From: Xenorhabdus innexi
Lineage (GTDB): Bacteria > Pseudomonadota > Gammaproteobacteria > Enterobacterales > Enterobacteriaceae
Reading direction: 5' to 3'
Assembly (NCBI RefSeq): GCF_002632485.1
Contig: NZ_NIBU01000006.1
Span: forward strand, 62,001 to 126,000
Length of the DNA: 64,000 bases
Shown: positions 53,101 to 61,400 of the stretch, in pieces
Layout of the letters: each line of letters begins with the position of its first letter
How positions within the stretch are numbered: position 1 is the first letter of the stretch
The notes under the pieces: generated by a model
Seen by the model: only the letters and a program-made list of their open reading frames with translations
Database searches by the model: none
What the model was told of the DNA's origin: nothing
Made by a program: the position numbers and the translations under genes

Positions 53101-54570
53101 TTGAAGGCGCTTATTGATCCGCAAACCCTGAAAGATTACCTCAAAGTGCATTCAGCCGCAGATACGGATGCACTGAATTCTTTCCTTGAGAACCACGGAC
53201 TGAAAAAGAAAGCCCCTGTTGAGGATCACCAAAAACCGGCAGCGGGTATACCGGAAGAACAGAACAGAGACAACGCACAGCCGGAGCGTGCATCTGGTTT
53301 TAACGCATTTAATCTGCCAAACCTGTTTGCAACACTGTTCAGCCAGAAAAAACAGCAGGAAATGCAGGCGTTGGCCGTTAATCTGAAGCAAAACCTGACA
53401 GCGGATTTACTGCATATGCAGGATAGAACGTTTGATTTTCTGCGTAACAGCGGTCATTTGCAGGGGGATAGTGATATTCACGTTTCTCTCGGTAACTATA
53501 ACTTTAACTGGGGTGGTGACGGTAAAGATCTGGGTGCTTATCTGGGGGATAACAACAACTTCTGGGGTGGTCGCGGTGATGATGTGTTCTATTCACTGGG
53601 AACCTCCAATATTTTCACCGGCGGTGAAGGTAATGACACCGGCGTTCTGATGGGACGGGAAAACATGATGTTCGGCGGAGCCGGTGATGATGTGGCGGTG
53701 TTGGCGGGTCGTATTAACTATGCCTATATGGGTAAAGGTAACGATCAGGTCTTTGCTTTTGGTGAAGGCGGTGTGATTGAAGCAGGGGAAGGACGCGACT
53801 ATATCGTGGCTTCCGGCAACTTCAACCGCATAGACAGCGGGAAGGATCAGGATTACGTCGTTGCCATTGGTAACAATAATCAGGTCGGACTTGCGGAAGG
53901 CAATGATTTTGCCACTGTATTCGGCAACGATAACCGGATTGAGGGTAATGAAGGAAATGACTCCATCAAACTGATGGGCTATCACGCACTGATCAACGGA
54001 GGAGAAGGTAACGATCATCTGATTGCGGATGTGGTTTCCAAATTCAGCCAGTTGAATGGCGGTGAGGGAGATGACCTATTGGTGCTGGGGGGATACCAGA
54101 ACCGTTTCACCGGCGGGAAAGGAGTGAATAGTTTTGTTGTCAGCGGCGATGTGATTGACAACATTGTTGAGGATATTAAATCTGGCGACAAAATTATCTT
54201 CAATAACCTGAACTGGCAAAACCTGTGGTTCCAGCGCAGCGGTTACGATTTGGTACTGCTGACAGCCCGTCATATCACCGATACCTCAGCTCAGGGGCAG
54301 TTTGAAGCCACAGGCTCAGTCATTTTTAATGATTATTTCAACGGTAATCAGGCGGATATCATCACCCGGATAGGGAATAAAGATGCCCGTGGAGAACGTG
54401 AATTCACCGCATTGTCCACTAACGCGGTCGATTCACTGGTGCAGGCCATGAGCGGATTTGCCCCGACAGTCGGAGACAGCGGTTTTATGGACTCCCTTGA
54501 TAACCAGACGAAATCCGCGATTGTGGCGGCGTGGTCAGATACCACCATCGGCAAAGATAGACTGATTTAA
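41182..54570 (+). CDS. rtxA: MARTX toxin RtxA2 (DmX-like, RID, ABH, C58/MCF-like, CPD)
   Basis: Secreted MARTX toxin of 4,462 residues. A repeats and a linker are followed by B repeats at about 553-1133. An extra jelly-roll domain (NLIVNGDFEAG...ILDNVV) lies at about 1240-1380 and a coiled coil at about 1400-1597. Effectors come next. DmX-like is at about 1762-2270. RID has His2392 and Cys2630. ABH (about 2764-2997) has nucleophile Ser2866 in HGYSMG and His2976. A papain-fold domain (about 3003-3370) has the ordered triad Cys3141 (GGRCMPLS), His3253 (ADHAMAAW) and Asp3274 (FYDPNVG), as in C58/YopT and MCF-type peptidases. CPD has His3452 and Cys3497. C repeats close the protein. The start is the ATG at 41182 (MGKPFWRSVEYFFTG), after a GAGATTGAG stretch. 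The central B-repeat tract is nearly identical to rtxA3. Confidence 0.95.
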   Translation: MGKPFWRSVEYFFTGNYTADDGDNNIVAIGFGGQIHAYGGNDHITLGSVAALVYTGSGNDTVVGGAAYLKISDTSGNLSVKGAAGYAEINKEKEGTISFAGAAGGAVIQHDGRSGNIHYSGAAAYNNLYRRGHSGDITFKGAGGYNHLYSDVVNGNIHFMGAGGYNQITRKGVDDNFGGEGMAYAKAEDIVLTTAMLAGNWIQNHQKVAAVKSARETNTHIFALVDGNFTKLNKLHLSNDPQTGRLKYFITSWYKEGNHLKNLESQDISESNGFQIINLDSAYTLSDLKAEHHQAFTIHAIEKKLPENEWVTYADGVQIAAENITLSDAKMGGYAISTDGSTVDVKPVKSNRMANTYLYAKVLGEYTKVVVVQLKNDPETGKLKYIATPWYKAGDQTGVMADQFVGPNYGYSSLGKGSYTLSDVNYSVNTVRVTSETITDASSAFEQALFASDAIKNDSSGDVRFEGAGGGNVIKSNVARGNVYFKGAGIANVILHNSEIGDTEFSGAGAANVVFKKGRKGHLNFRGAGIANVITHISSTHQVRNPSADSQSGNTHVIALGGANVLTRQGNGRVFGVMGGGANVLTHIGNGVTTGVMLGGANVLTKVGDGETTGILFGLGNVLTHVGNGSTLGAMGAVGNVFTKVGDGETVAALLAVGNIFTHIGQGDAYALMAGGGNVFTKVGDGNALALMVSLGNVFTHVGDGLSVALVVAKGNLVTKVGNGDTLAAMVGMGNLMTHIGDGNTFAAMLGEANVFTKAGHELTAALMIGKANIYTHVGQGTSLGLFAGNANIMTKVGDGTTLAAMFGQANVMTHAGNGLTGVLALGKANVVTKVGHDFMGVLAAAQANVITHVGQGMTAGLLLGKGNILTKVGDGTTVGLLVSELGNSLTHVGSGNTVGFAKGKLNLLTKVGDGLAVNAAWGDANILTHVGHGDHYNFAKGQANGVSKIGDGQMVSVMQGTANTITHVGQGDDYTGVWGKANVVTKVGRGRQVTLAKGDANLVTQVGEGDSLNALWSQSNVVTKVGDGMQVTAAKGKSNITTTVGHGLSVVAAHGDWNVNTKVGNGISVNVAWGKLNVSTKVGDGLAVSVMKGTGNAHLHVGDGMNIHAAYARNNVAIQIGSGDFYTLALASSNTESHKLATLFGNLKQTLLGALGSQGINFLVQGDEANTSGSYRGRGAINLPEVGSLKGFELTEIGEVSSRLSTDLQASVSELKTPDISRLETLMQEEPQTAKNQPPNLIVNGDFEAGAQGWQATDGIEVDHPAASYGLDNEGYGHYVTELDTQANTTIYQDLRQRKAGEVITLDFDFARRAGSTDDNGMEVLWNDQVVFSSADDDIAWQHKQLVLVAQGGDNRLAFKGTGRSDGRGYILDNVVAHTNCSEKAKVKQTPQTSVAGDILSDKDNAEADRERLMQEKEQQLAAIAGTQQQLESTDLDALNTNGLSQRDVIREEQQAVTDELLAKAKALENLDKRENSHYQGNSGAQWRDDYAGMVLDDLQTQLDKAKKIAGQQLASSNASIQQYQQQINTALEKSEASIVRSEQNQRNAQLDIADARIRAEYRSKEAQTQQKHAEQAVSRGKNAVQQAEQDAAIEAKNSSQKPNRRENQGSGLSGKAYESKGADHTGSHIAQDVTEQEEGRFNLELAGTDGNLASLSDAKQGLERLQIKAGIIARKTNDMLAAHQEHEQTRNTALPAEIHSDIDASETLNRALPDISGVMTDKLEALGNERLAADYGLPQNNGLPQNRRAQTDTALSSITARAQKVADIYRWLDSDNDRLMDFASDDYIPVPGITRIDAELHESNRQKMIDLIEGYLNSIKHTIPDNQVASMAKLFVDSTIDYDWDRRVRFMTQLEQYGYRFDPADNEQRVVIFRSGNNARQYREVLDAAQTRGGKVVYDTDLPGHVLSNTLSEQLLNWAARSLDPHDNRQKEQQSAILASVRSNMGLWRSVYATKARGDVYVIAEDGLLLGNTFWNLELPVLRQLQREGMVEEIYLLDKPAAEYKKLPLSAIGTRLTDSEIDVKVRFDALSPVEQQKYLEMNPRGYQPDTLIDLNVRLGAIDNMLNKALPFYRLRSERNLLIREGAENTFEVHSWPENRHSPIKIIKLENPKDPAQIKVIEQFILANYESYDQLPKELHLVENTIASYEQGRTRELAGKVNGRWIYRPHVELMSADELQQKAYIKGKPLGESYRNVIDALQRYEQALTEDRDYSLDAIEKLTYLQQQVEGYLLGHSESKRTPAMQQLLSQIYSRLSESMILAEPTLRSSGKGSFSELYNKLSNSNLSDSKHLYIDTHGDFITQGRFSVKIAKDTAGRGIRQVMDAVTREYGQNVTNSVFSKLKARDLAKDGTGIDISGLKKVHREIERHLSPVSATLYIWKPSDHSSVGHAALQIGHGRVKVSPEEVRDFNDMNYVSWWPAGSKSLNLQELLETNNSQSDFRIRWRDLSMPAHQNPALRYDVASEEDDDFGLIDGSDELKEFVEKLRAAKGVDAKFKDVSESFAMAALANPEMLKSAEIPPHIYQPFITQWRDDSMDMQEVAQRFAEVLRMAAELQDSKRMEHLMANVTRQFAERELADINAFKDGKADQGRVFRINLEGLDVAAMQAEWEKISADPDARYQLFAKNCSTVVARVLKAGGAEKILGYAWRPGLGIWKPNDLFNYGQALQKATQAERLKHQYRRLNSDGIERILNQPDDLYEEILEKVAIENDGTPLRESESRNPLARFMNNELYGVKEDRRRISKAVQITLGRAIERKAAEKITLRGEAGRLEGYFHLSGTRPSDKVVLFIHGSDSSAEEQASKIQRYYQQQGVDMLAVNMRGYGTSDGHPSENGLYQDARTMFRYLINNRDIKPENIVIHGYSMGAPIAADLARYADRRGQHVAGLLFDRPMPSMTKAITAHNILNPQGVVAVLAKSVNGKFSVEKNLQGISKETPIMVLTGGDGLGTEGEKLRTRLISANYNISGEHTYLGHDSSRRMMELYANKIVTNLFAARVQGEESILIKGIKNDLKRYMQFLQSHTDKTGRIYDLRATKKFLSGYGHNRAESMVEGFHADMGIRQLVDLLLKGNWTAEQKGALSWEIENRALKISLRPRIEKHSRLFRDVASSGFEDPQANEHLAPQLMLLNLSNDGFGGRCMPLSELVLLAKHLENDGQENVSNDFLKKLYSAASVLSHPELYAESEKANASKLLGALAALYIRAPMYDNTFKSWQKKLYGEQALTVNNVIEEITVPNADGRSILLELNTADHAMAAWSKENSGSGKRMYGFYDPNVGIVEFSSAEKFSTYVKRFFSRSGMNMAQYYGMPRNERQENFFNQVIFVDGRALASYRPVIDDKMTLKDILAMEIFDGSPMKNALGTERPLHNQNVSSWAELTVTAQPESGTSRFDSQIIIQTENDPVVARAAANLAGKHPDSSIVVQLDSGGKYRVVYGDPARLTGKVRWQVIGHGREISELNHTRMGGYNAVELAIMLRQFERDFRHSGTPEHISLVGCSLISDDKRDGFARHFITELDQQGIRASVSARSSNIAVDNTGRKYTRREAREQWVHKLHDNKTVLSWNNSGELETRSERVRHGISESDITLARIGRRNVNTAATGAIADNNEVFHSPQKHHYQNDHDVSRASANNQLSYSGNIQLQIGDGEFTSINWGTTNVSIKLGTGGFKSLVFGDNNVMVHLGDGNSRHSINIAGYQALEGAQLFVGNRNISFNQGRSNDLIVMMDKSIPTPPMLNPFDGISRISGVLQDISGSFSSPGWLAVQEEQWTIASVKKYLQDMSGLDLTSSVDYRSLTDIDSQNLRSGRGLKSDIESALNKKYNQWLGGNAPKASNLSRADRFRQANEKLAFNFAVGGQGADIQVTTGSWNFMFGDNMQSLLDINLGSLFGLMTQQYTTTGLARTTFTYSVLDLPRQIKNKLLRSLAHVDADTTLGEIFNVDYTAEGSIVSRNGQPVDGVAVIQEMLEIISEFSGDQLKALIDPQTLKDYLKVHSAADTDALNSFLENHGLKKKAPVEDHQKPAAGIPEEQNRDNAQPERASGFNAFNLPNLFATLFSQKKQQEMQALAVNLKQNLTADLLHMQDRTFDFLRNSGHLQGDSDIHVSLGNYNFNWGGDGKDLGAYLGDNNNFWGGRGDDVFYSLGTSNIFTGGEGNDTGVLMGRENMMFGGAGDDVAVLAGRINYAYMGKGNDQVFAFGEGGVIEAGEGRDYIVASGNFNRIDSGKDQDYVVAIGNNNQVGLAEGNDFATVFGNDNRIEGNEGNDSIKLMGYHALINGGEGNDHLIADVVSKFSQLNGGEGDDLLVLGGYQNRFTGGKGVNSFVVSGDVIDNIVEDIKSGDKIIFNNLNWQNLWFQRSGYDLVLLTARHITDTSAQGQFEATGSVIFNDYFNGNQADIITRIGNKDARGEREFTALSTNAVDSLVQAMSGFAPTVGDSGFMDSLDNQTKSAIVAAWSDTTIGKDRLI
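41365..41658 (+). repeat. 294-bp tract near-identical to 55676-55969 (rtxA2/rtxA3 N-terminal repeats)
   Basis: The two stretches align without gaps at a constant offset of 14,311 bp and differ at only a few positions. The DNA before and after them is clearly more divergent. It is the smaller of two shared tracts between rtxA2 and rtxA3. Confidence 0.85.
42562..45260 (+). repeat. 2.7-kb tract near-identical to 56867-59565 (B repeats plus jelly-roll)
   Basis: Aligned with rtxA3 at a constant offset of 14,305 bp, with no insertion or deletion and roughly twenty to thirty single-base differences by eye. The tract is visibly GC-richer (GGGGACGGG-type codons) than the surrounding toxin DNA and than the B repeats of rtxA1 (GGTGATGGT-type). 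It ends abruptly inside the jelly-roll domain. This fits recent duplication or gene conversion. Confidence 0.9.
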
Positions 54571-54605
54571 TAGGTTTTTTATTTACTGAATAAAATAGGA
54601 TGGAA

Positions 54606-54640
54606 AATAATGGCTCGCATTAAGTGAGCCATTATTTTTT
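54606..54640 (+). terminator. Intrinsic terminator of rtxA2
   Basis: AATAATGGCTC and GAGCCATTATT form a perfect 11-bp stem with a 9-nt loop, followed by TTTT. It starts 36 bp after the rtxA2 stop. Confidence 0.92.
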
Positions 54641-54657
54641 AGCAATTTCGCCGTAAA

Positions 54658-54679
54658 CCCTCGCCCGATGAGGGCGGGG
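54658..54679 (+). mobile_element. Hairpin resembling the right end of IS200/IS605-type elements
   Basis: CCC-T-CGCCC and GGGCG-GGG form an 8-bp stem with a one-base bulge and a GATGA loop. This CCTCGCCC..GGGCGGGG form is typical of the 3' end of tnpB-carrying IS605/IS1341 elements and of their guide RNA scaffolds. No tnpB is present, so this would be a relic. It could also be an unrelated hairpin. Confidence 0.35.
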
Positions 54680-54693
54680 ATATAAGGGAGAGT

Positions 54694-54921
54694 ATGCAGA
54701 CTTCTGAGCTGCTTGTTGATGCTGGGGAAAGTAGTCGTTCTGCCCAATATATCCAAGCCGATATTCGTTCTCTCAATCAAGATTGGATAGCAGCCGGGCT
54801 TTCTGGCTCTCCCGATGCTTTAATACGCAAATTTCTGAGAGTACATTATCCTGGATTATCGATAGATTCAATCGGGGTGCGTGATATATTTGACTTTTAT
54901 AATCAACATCTATTCATATAA
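54694..54921 (+). CDS. Hypothetical 75-residue protein between rtxA2 and rtxA3
   Basis: A small frame starts MQTSELLVDAGESSRSAQYI and is preceded by a good ribosome site (AAGGGAGAG, 5 nt spacing). The product is soluble in appearance, without a signal peptide, and its second half looks foldable (DALIRKFLRVHYPGLSIDSIGVRD, then FDFYNQHLFI). I recognise no family. Its placement after the rtxA2 terminator and an IS605-like hairpin suggests insertion with, or exposure by, a mobile element. It could be a fragment of a longer gene. Confidence 0.4.
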   Translation: MQTSELLVDAGESSRSAQYIQADIRSLNQDWIAAGLSGSPDALIRKFLRVHYPGLSIDSIGVRDIFDFYNQHLFI

Positions 54922-55217
54922 ATTGAAAAAATACATTTTATTTCAATGATGAAGGTTTATCTTTTATGAAGATAAATAAGAAACATATCTGAATGTTGGA
55001 TTATAATTTATTTACGTTGTTAAATTCTTAATTTAAGAATGTAAAATAGAAATAGCTTTTTAAATAAAAATATTATTAGTGCTCATACCTATCATTCTTT
55101 TTAAGATAACGATGGGTTGAGCACTGCTATAGTCTGTAATGGTCATGATGTGTTTAAAATTTTCGGTTGAATTTCAACTTGTATAAGTTAGCTCCATTAC
55201 GTTGTATTTGAGTGGGA

Positions 55218-55252
55218 GTATTGGGACTAAATATAGTGGTTAAACAGACTTT
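55218..55252 (+). promoter_or_regulatory. Conserved 35-nt toxin-upstream element, copy 3
   Basis: GTATTGGGAC, 14 nt, then AAACAGACTTT, lies 240 bp before rtxA3. It is the only feature besides the attenuator-like hairpin that I can name in the 571-bp gap after the small frame at 54694. The gap holds no rtxH or rtxC remnant that I can see. Confidence 0.7.
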
Positions 55253-55424
55253 ATAATTTAAGCTCATTGATTTTTAAAATAAAAAAAGATAATTTTCCAT
55301 TGACAATTTCTGTCTGCCTCCTGAATTTGCTTTTCTATGTCTCAACTTAATAAATTGATGCGATCCAATATCATAAATTTCAATTTATTTTCTGGGGGGA
55401 TTCCTTGCTTATTAAAATGTCGAT

Positions 55425-55456
55425 ACTCAGTTATTTCATATGACTGAGTTTTTTTT
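55425..55456 (+). terminator. Strong terminator-like hairpin ahead of rtxA3
   Basis: ACTCAGT and ACTGAGT pair over 7 bp, extendable to 9 with one G-T pair, and run into a stretch of eight T. The T-run ends 36 nt before the rtxA3 ATG. As an intrinsic terminator in a leader it would stop most transcripts unless antitermination occurs. Confidence 0.75.
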
Positions 55457-55492
55457 ATCTTCAATTCTTTAAATTTATACTGGGACTTATTT

Positions 55493-58400
55493 ATGGGAAA
55501 ACCATTTTGGAGAAGTGTTGAATACTTCTTTACGGGGAATTATTCCGCTGATGATGGGGATAATAATATTGTCGCCATTGGGTTTGGTGGCCAAATCCAT
55601 GCTTATGGCGGTAACGATCATATTACAGTGGGTTCGATTGGTGCTTCAATTTATACCGGAGCAGGTAATGATACTGTTGTCGGGGGGGCTGCCTACCTGA
55701 AAATCAGTGATACCAGTGGTAACCTGAGCGTAAAAGGTGCCGCAGGATACGCAGAAATCAATAAAGAAAAAGAGGGAACTATCTCTTTCGCTGGCGCTGC
55801 GGGTGGTGCGGTTATTCAGCATGACGGTCACTCCGGTAATATACATTATTCAGGTGTTGCCGCTTATAACAATTTATATCGTCGCGGGCACAGTGGCGAT
55901 ATCACATTTAAGGGTGCAGGCGGGTATAACTATCTTTATTCAGATGTAGTCAACGGCAATATTCATTTTGTCGGTGCTGGCGGTTATAACCAAATTACCC
56001 GTAAAGGTGCAAATGATAACTTTAATGGTGAAGGTATCACTTATGCGAAAGCTGAAGAAATAGTACTGACGACAGCAACACTGGGCGGAAGCTGGATTAA
56101 AAAAGCACAGCCGGTTATTGGTATTAAATCTGTGCTTGAGGCAAATACCTTTTTATTTGCATCTGTCGATGATAAATACACCAAAATCAATAAAGTCCGT
56201 ATTCATAATGATCCCCAAACAGGCAAGCTGAAATATTATACAACCTCCTGGTATAAGGCGGGAACTCATCTCAATAATCTGGAATCTCAGGATGTTTCTG
56301 AATCGGGAGGTTACCAGTTGGTTGATGTTGAGGGTGTGTATAAATTGTCAGACCTGACAGTTGAACATCACCAGTCATTTACAATTCATGCATTGGAAAG
56401 TGAATTACCTGAAGATGAATGGGTAACTTATGCGGGGGGTGTTAAGATCACCGCAGAAAATATTACGCTGTCCGATGCCCGAATGGGCGGGCATGCCGTT
56501 TCGATGGATGGTAGCACTTTTGATGTGAAACCCGTGAAATCCAACCGGATGGCGAATACCTATCTGTACGGCAAATATTTGGGGGGATATACCAAAATTG
56601 TGGTCGTACAGCTGGCGAACGACCCTGAAACGGGTCAGCTTAAATACATTGCTACACCGTGGTACAAAGCCGGTGATCATACGGCAGTCATGGCAGACCA
56701 GCTTATTGGCACCCGTTCCGGCTATAAAGTTATTTCTAAGGGCAGTTATACACTGAGCCATGTTAATTACAGTGTGAACACTGTCCGTGTGACATCTGAA
56801 CGGATTGATTCTATGCATGAGTTCAGTGAGAGGGAATTATTAGCCCAAAAACAGGATGACAGCAACGGTGATGTCCGCTTTGAGGGAGCTGGTGGCGGCA
56901 ATGTGATTAAATCCAACGTCGCCCGGGGAAATGTTTATTTTAAGGGCGCGGGCATTGCCAATGTTATTTTACATAACTCAGAAATCGGTGACACGGAATT
57001 CAGTGGGGCTGGTGCCGCCAACGTTGTTTTTAAGAAAGGCAGAAAAGGCCACCTGAATTTCAGAGGAGCCGGTATTGCCAATGTTATTACCCATATCAGC
57101 AGCACTCATCAGGTACGCAATCCATCAGCGGACTCCCGGAGTGGCAATACGCATGTTATCGCTTTGGGCGGGGCGAATGTCCTGACCCGTCAAGGGAATG
57201 GCCGGGTTTTTGGGGTGATGGGCGGGGGTGCTAACGTCCTGACGCATATCGGGAACGGCGTCACCACCGGGGTCATGCTGGGCGGGGCTAACGTGCTGAC
57301 CAAAGTGGGCGACGGCGAAACCACCGGTATCCTGTTTGGTCTGGGCAATGTGCTGACCCATGTGGGGAACGGCAGCACACTGGGCGCGATGGGCGCTGTC
57401 GGTAACGTCTTTACCAAAGTGGGGGACGGGGAAACCGTGGCGGCGTTGCTGGCGGTCGGCAATATCTTTACCCATATCGGGCAGGGGGATGCGTACGCCC
57501 TGATGGCCGGGGGCGGGAATGTCTTTACCAAAGTGGGGGACGGCAATGCGCTGGCGCTGATGGTGGCGCTGGGCAATGTCTTTACCCATGTGGGGGATGG
57601 CCTGAGTGTGGCGCTGATGGTGGCGAAAGGCAATCTGGTCACGAAAGTGGGCAACGGGGATACACTTGCCGCCATGGTGGGTATGGGAAACCTGATGACC
57701 CATATCGGCGACGGCAACACCTTTGCCGCGATGCTGGGGGAAGCCAATGTGTTCACGAAAGCCGGTCATGAACTGACGGCGGCGCTGATGATAGGCAAGG
57801 CCAATATCTATACCCATGTGGGGCAGGGCACCAGTCTCGGGTTGTTTGCCGGTAACGCCAATATCATGACCAAAGTCGGGGACGGCACGACACTGGCGGC
57901 GATGTTTGGTCAGGCGAACGTGATGACCCATGCCGGAAACGGGCTGACGGGAGTGCTGGCGTTAGGGAAAGCCAATGTGGTGACCAAGGTCGGCCATGAT
58001 TTTATGGGCGTGTTAGCGGCCGCGCAGGCCAACGTCATCACGCACGTGGGGCAGGGGATGACCGCCGGCCTGTTGCTGGGGAAGGGCAATATTCTGACCA
58101 AAGTGGGCGACGGGACGACGGTGGGGTTGCTGGTCTCGGAACTGGGCAATAGCCTGACGCATGTCGGCAGCGGGAATACGGTGGGGTTTGCCAAAGGCAA
58201 GCTGAACCTGCTGACCAAAGTGGGGGACGGGCTGGCGGTCAACGCGGCCTGGGGCGATGCCAATATCCTGACCCACGTGGGGCACGGCGACCATTACAAC
58301 TTTGCCAAAGGGCAGGCCAACGGGGTGAGCAAAATCGGTGACGGCCAAATGGTCAGTGTCATGCAGGGCACGGCCAATACCATCACCCATGTGGGGCAGG

Positions 58401-61400
58401 GGGATGACTATACCGGGGTCTGGGGGAAAGCCAATGTGGTGACTAAGGTTGGTCGCGGCCGTCAGGTGACACTGGCAAAAGGGGACGCCAATCTTGTCAC
58501 ACAGGTGGGCGAGGGCGACAGCCTGAATGCCCTGTGGAGCCAAAGCAATGTGGTCACCAAAGTGGGGGACGGGATGCAGGTGACCGCCGCGAAGGGGAAA
58601 AGCAATATCACGACCACAGTGGGGCATGGCCTGAGTGTGGTGGCGGCCCACGGCGATTGGAATGTGAATACCAAAGTGGGGAACGGCATTTCGGTCAACG
58701 TGGCGTGGGGCAAACTCAATGTCAGCACCAAAGTGGGTGACGGGCTGGCAGTCTCGGTGATGAAAGGAACGGGCAATGCCCATCTCCATGTCGGTGACGG
58801 AATGAATATCCATGCCGCCTACGCCCGCAATAACGTGGCTATCCAGATTGGCAACGGGGATTTTTACACTCTGGCGCTGGCGTCCAGCAATACGGAGAGC
58901 CACAAACTGGCAACGCTGTTCGGCAATCTCAAACAGACGTTACTGGGGGCGCTGGGCAGTCAGGGGATTAATTTTCTGGTGCAGGGGGATGAGGCTAATA
59001 CGTCAGGCAGTTACCGTGGGCGGGGAGCCATCAATCTGCCGGAAGTGGGCAGTCTGAAGGGCTTTGAGCTGACCGAAATCGGCGAAGTGAGTTCCCGCCT
59101 TTCCACCGATTTGCAGGCATCGGTCAGTGAGCTGAAGACCCCGGATATCAGCAGGCTGGAAACCCTCATGCAGGAAGAACCGCAAACGGCGAAAAATCAG
59201 CCACCCAACCTGATTGTCAACGGGGATTTTGAGGCGGGTGCGCAGGGCTGGCAGGCCACGGGCGGTATTGAAGTCGATCATCCGGCCGCCTCTTATGGGC
59301 TGGATAATGAAGGTTACGGCCATTATGTGACGGAGCTGGATACACAGGCCAATACCACGATTTATCAGGATCTCCGTCAGCGCAAAGCGGGGGAGGTGAT
59401 CACCCTTGATTTTGACTTTGCGCGCCGGGCAGGCAGCACGGGTGACAATGGCATGGAAGTGCTGTGGAATGATCAGGTGGTTTTCTCCTCGGCGGGCGAT
59501 GATATCGTCTGGCAGCATAAACAGTTGGTTCTGGTTGCGCAGGGCGGTGATAACCGGCTGGCATTCAGGGGCACCGGCAACGATGACGGCAGAGGCTATA
59601 TACTGGATAACATAGTGGCGATCTCAGATCGCTCAGATGACAGCAATAATAATGAAGCTGAGCTTTCGTTAAAAAATTCAGTTGCTGAAAGTGTGTTAAC
59701 CGATAAGAGCAGTGCCGAAGCCGATCATCAACGCCTGATGCAGGAAAAAGAGCAACAACTGGCCGCGATTGCAGGGACTCAGCAGCAACTGGAATCGACC
59801 GATCTTGATGCCCTGAATACCAACGGATTGTCTCAGCGTGATGTTATCCGGGAAGAACAGCAGGCTGTGACAGATGAGTTACTGGCGAAGGCCAAAGCGC
59901 TGGAGCTTTTGGATGAGCAGACTCATGCACACCATCAGGGAGCATCAGGAGTACGCTGGCGTCATGACTTTGCCGGTGGTTTACTGAATAAACTTCAGAC
60001 ACAGGTGGATACGGCAAAAGCAACAGCGGAGCAGCAGCTGGATAAAGCATCTTCTACCGTTCTACAGCAACAGCAGCAGATAGAAAATACGCTGGATAAA
60101 TCAGAAGTCCATGTTGCCAAATCGAAACAGGATCAGCTGAATGCCATGAACGATATTGCTGATGCACGGGCTAAGGCCGAATACCGGAAGGAAGAGGCAC
60201 AGGCACAGCAAAAACAAGCGGATGTGGCCAGACTGAGTGCCAGTAAAACGCTCCACGGTATTGAGGCAGAAACAGACGAAACAGCAAAAAATAGTGGCTA
60301 TAAACCTCGCTTTAATAATGTCGGCAGCAACCTGTCAGGTAAAGCCTATGAGACAGAATATGCTGGTGATACAGCCAGCCACGTTGGTTCCGCTACTTCA
60401 ATCATGCAGGAAATCGGAGCCTTCAGCCAAAAATTGCAGGAATCGGAGAGTGATTTATCTGCCCTTGCGGATGCTAAACAGGCAGTGGAGCGTTTACAGA
60501 TCAATGCAGGTGTTCGTACTACACTGGCAAATTTACAGGCAAATTCTGTTCATATACCGCGCCCATCAAGCGGACAGCTATCACCGCATAGCAATATTCC
60601 GGCTGAATCAGTGGAGAATGTATCTGGCTGGGGCAACAGCAAATTATCATCCGTTTCTGGCCTGGATCTGAGTGGCCTGCAACCTCTGGGAAGATCAGAT
60701 TCCCGCACCGGTTCACCAAGTAGTTCCCTGCGGAGTCATTCTTCGCAGAAGACAACAAAGACCCCACAGAAACATAGTGGTTCAGCATATCCTTTCATCG
60801 GAGAAAGAGCGGAAAAAGTCGCGGAGATTTACCGTTGGCTGGAGGGTGGCCACCATCAGTTTAATGATAATTCAACGAATAACTATATTCCTGTTCCGGC
60901 TAGCAAACGTTCCGATATAGAAATAAATGACAATATCAGGGAGAGGCTGACTGATTTTATTGAGAATTTCTTTACTATCATCCGGCATACCATCCCTAAA
61001 GATCAAATTGCCCCGCTGGCGAAGCTGTTTGTGGATTCCACCCTCGATTTTGACTGGGATAAACGCGTTCAGTTTATCACTAAACTGGAGCGTTTCGGTT
61101 ACAGCTTTGAACCTAATTATGGTGAGAAAAGTATCGTTTCCTTCTGGTCAGGTCAGGAGTTCAGCATTTACCGTTCTGTACTGGATGCAGTGCAGCAGGA
61201 TGGTAAAAAAGTGGTTTACGATATTGATGTAAAAGGGAATGTGCTTGCCCTTGAACTCAATAAAAAGTTGATGGACTGGTGTAATACTTCCCTTGATCCT
61301 GATGATTTCCAACAAGAAAGACTGCATACGGCTATCAACGAAGCAACACGCAGTAATATTGGTTTCTGGTGTTCTATTTATGCGACCGGCGCCCGTGACG

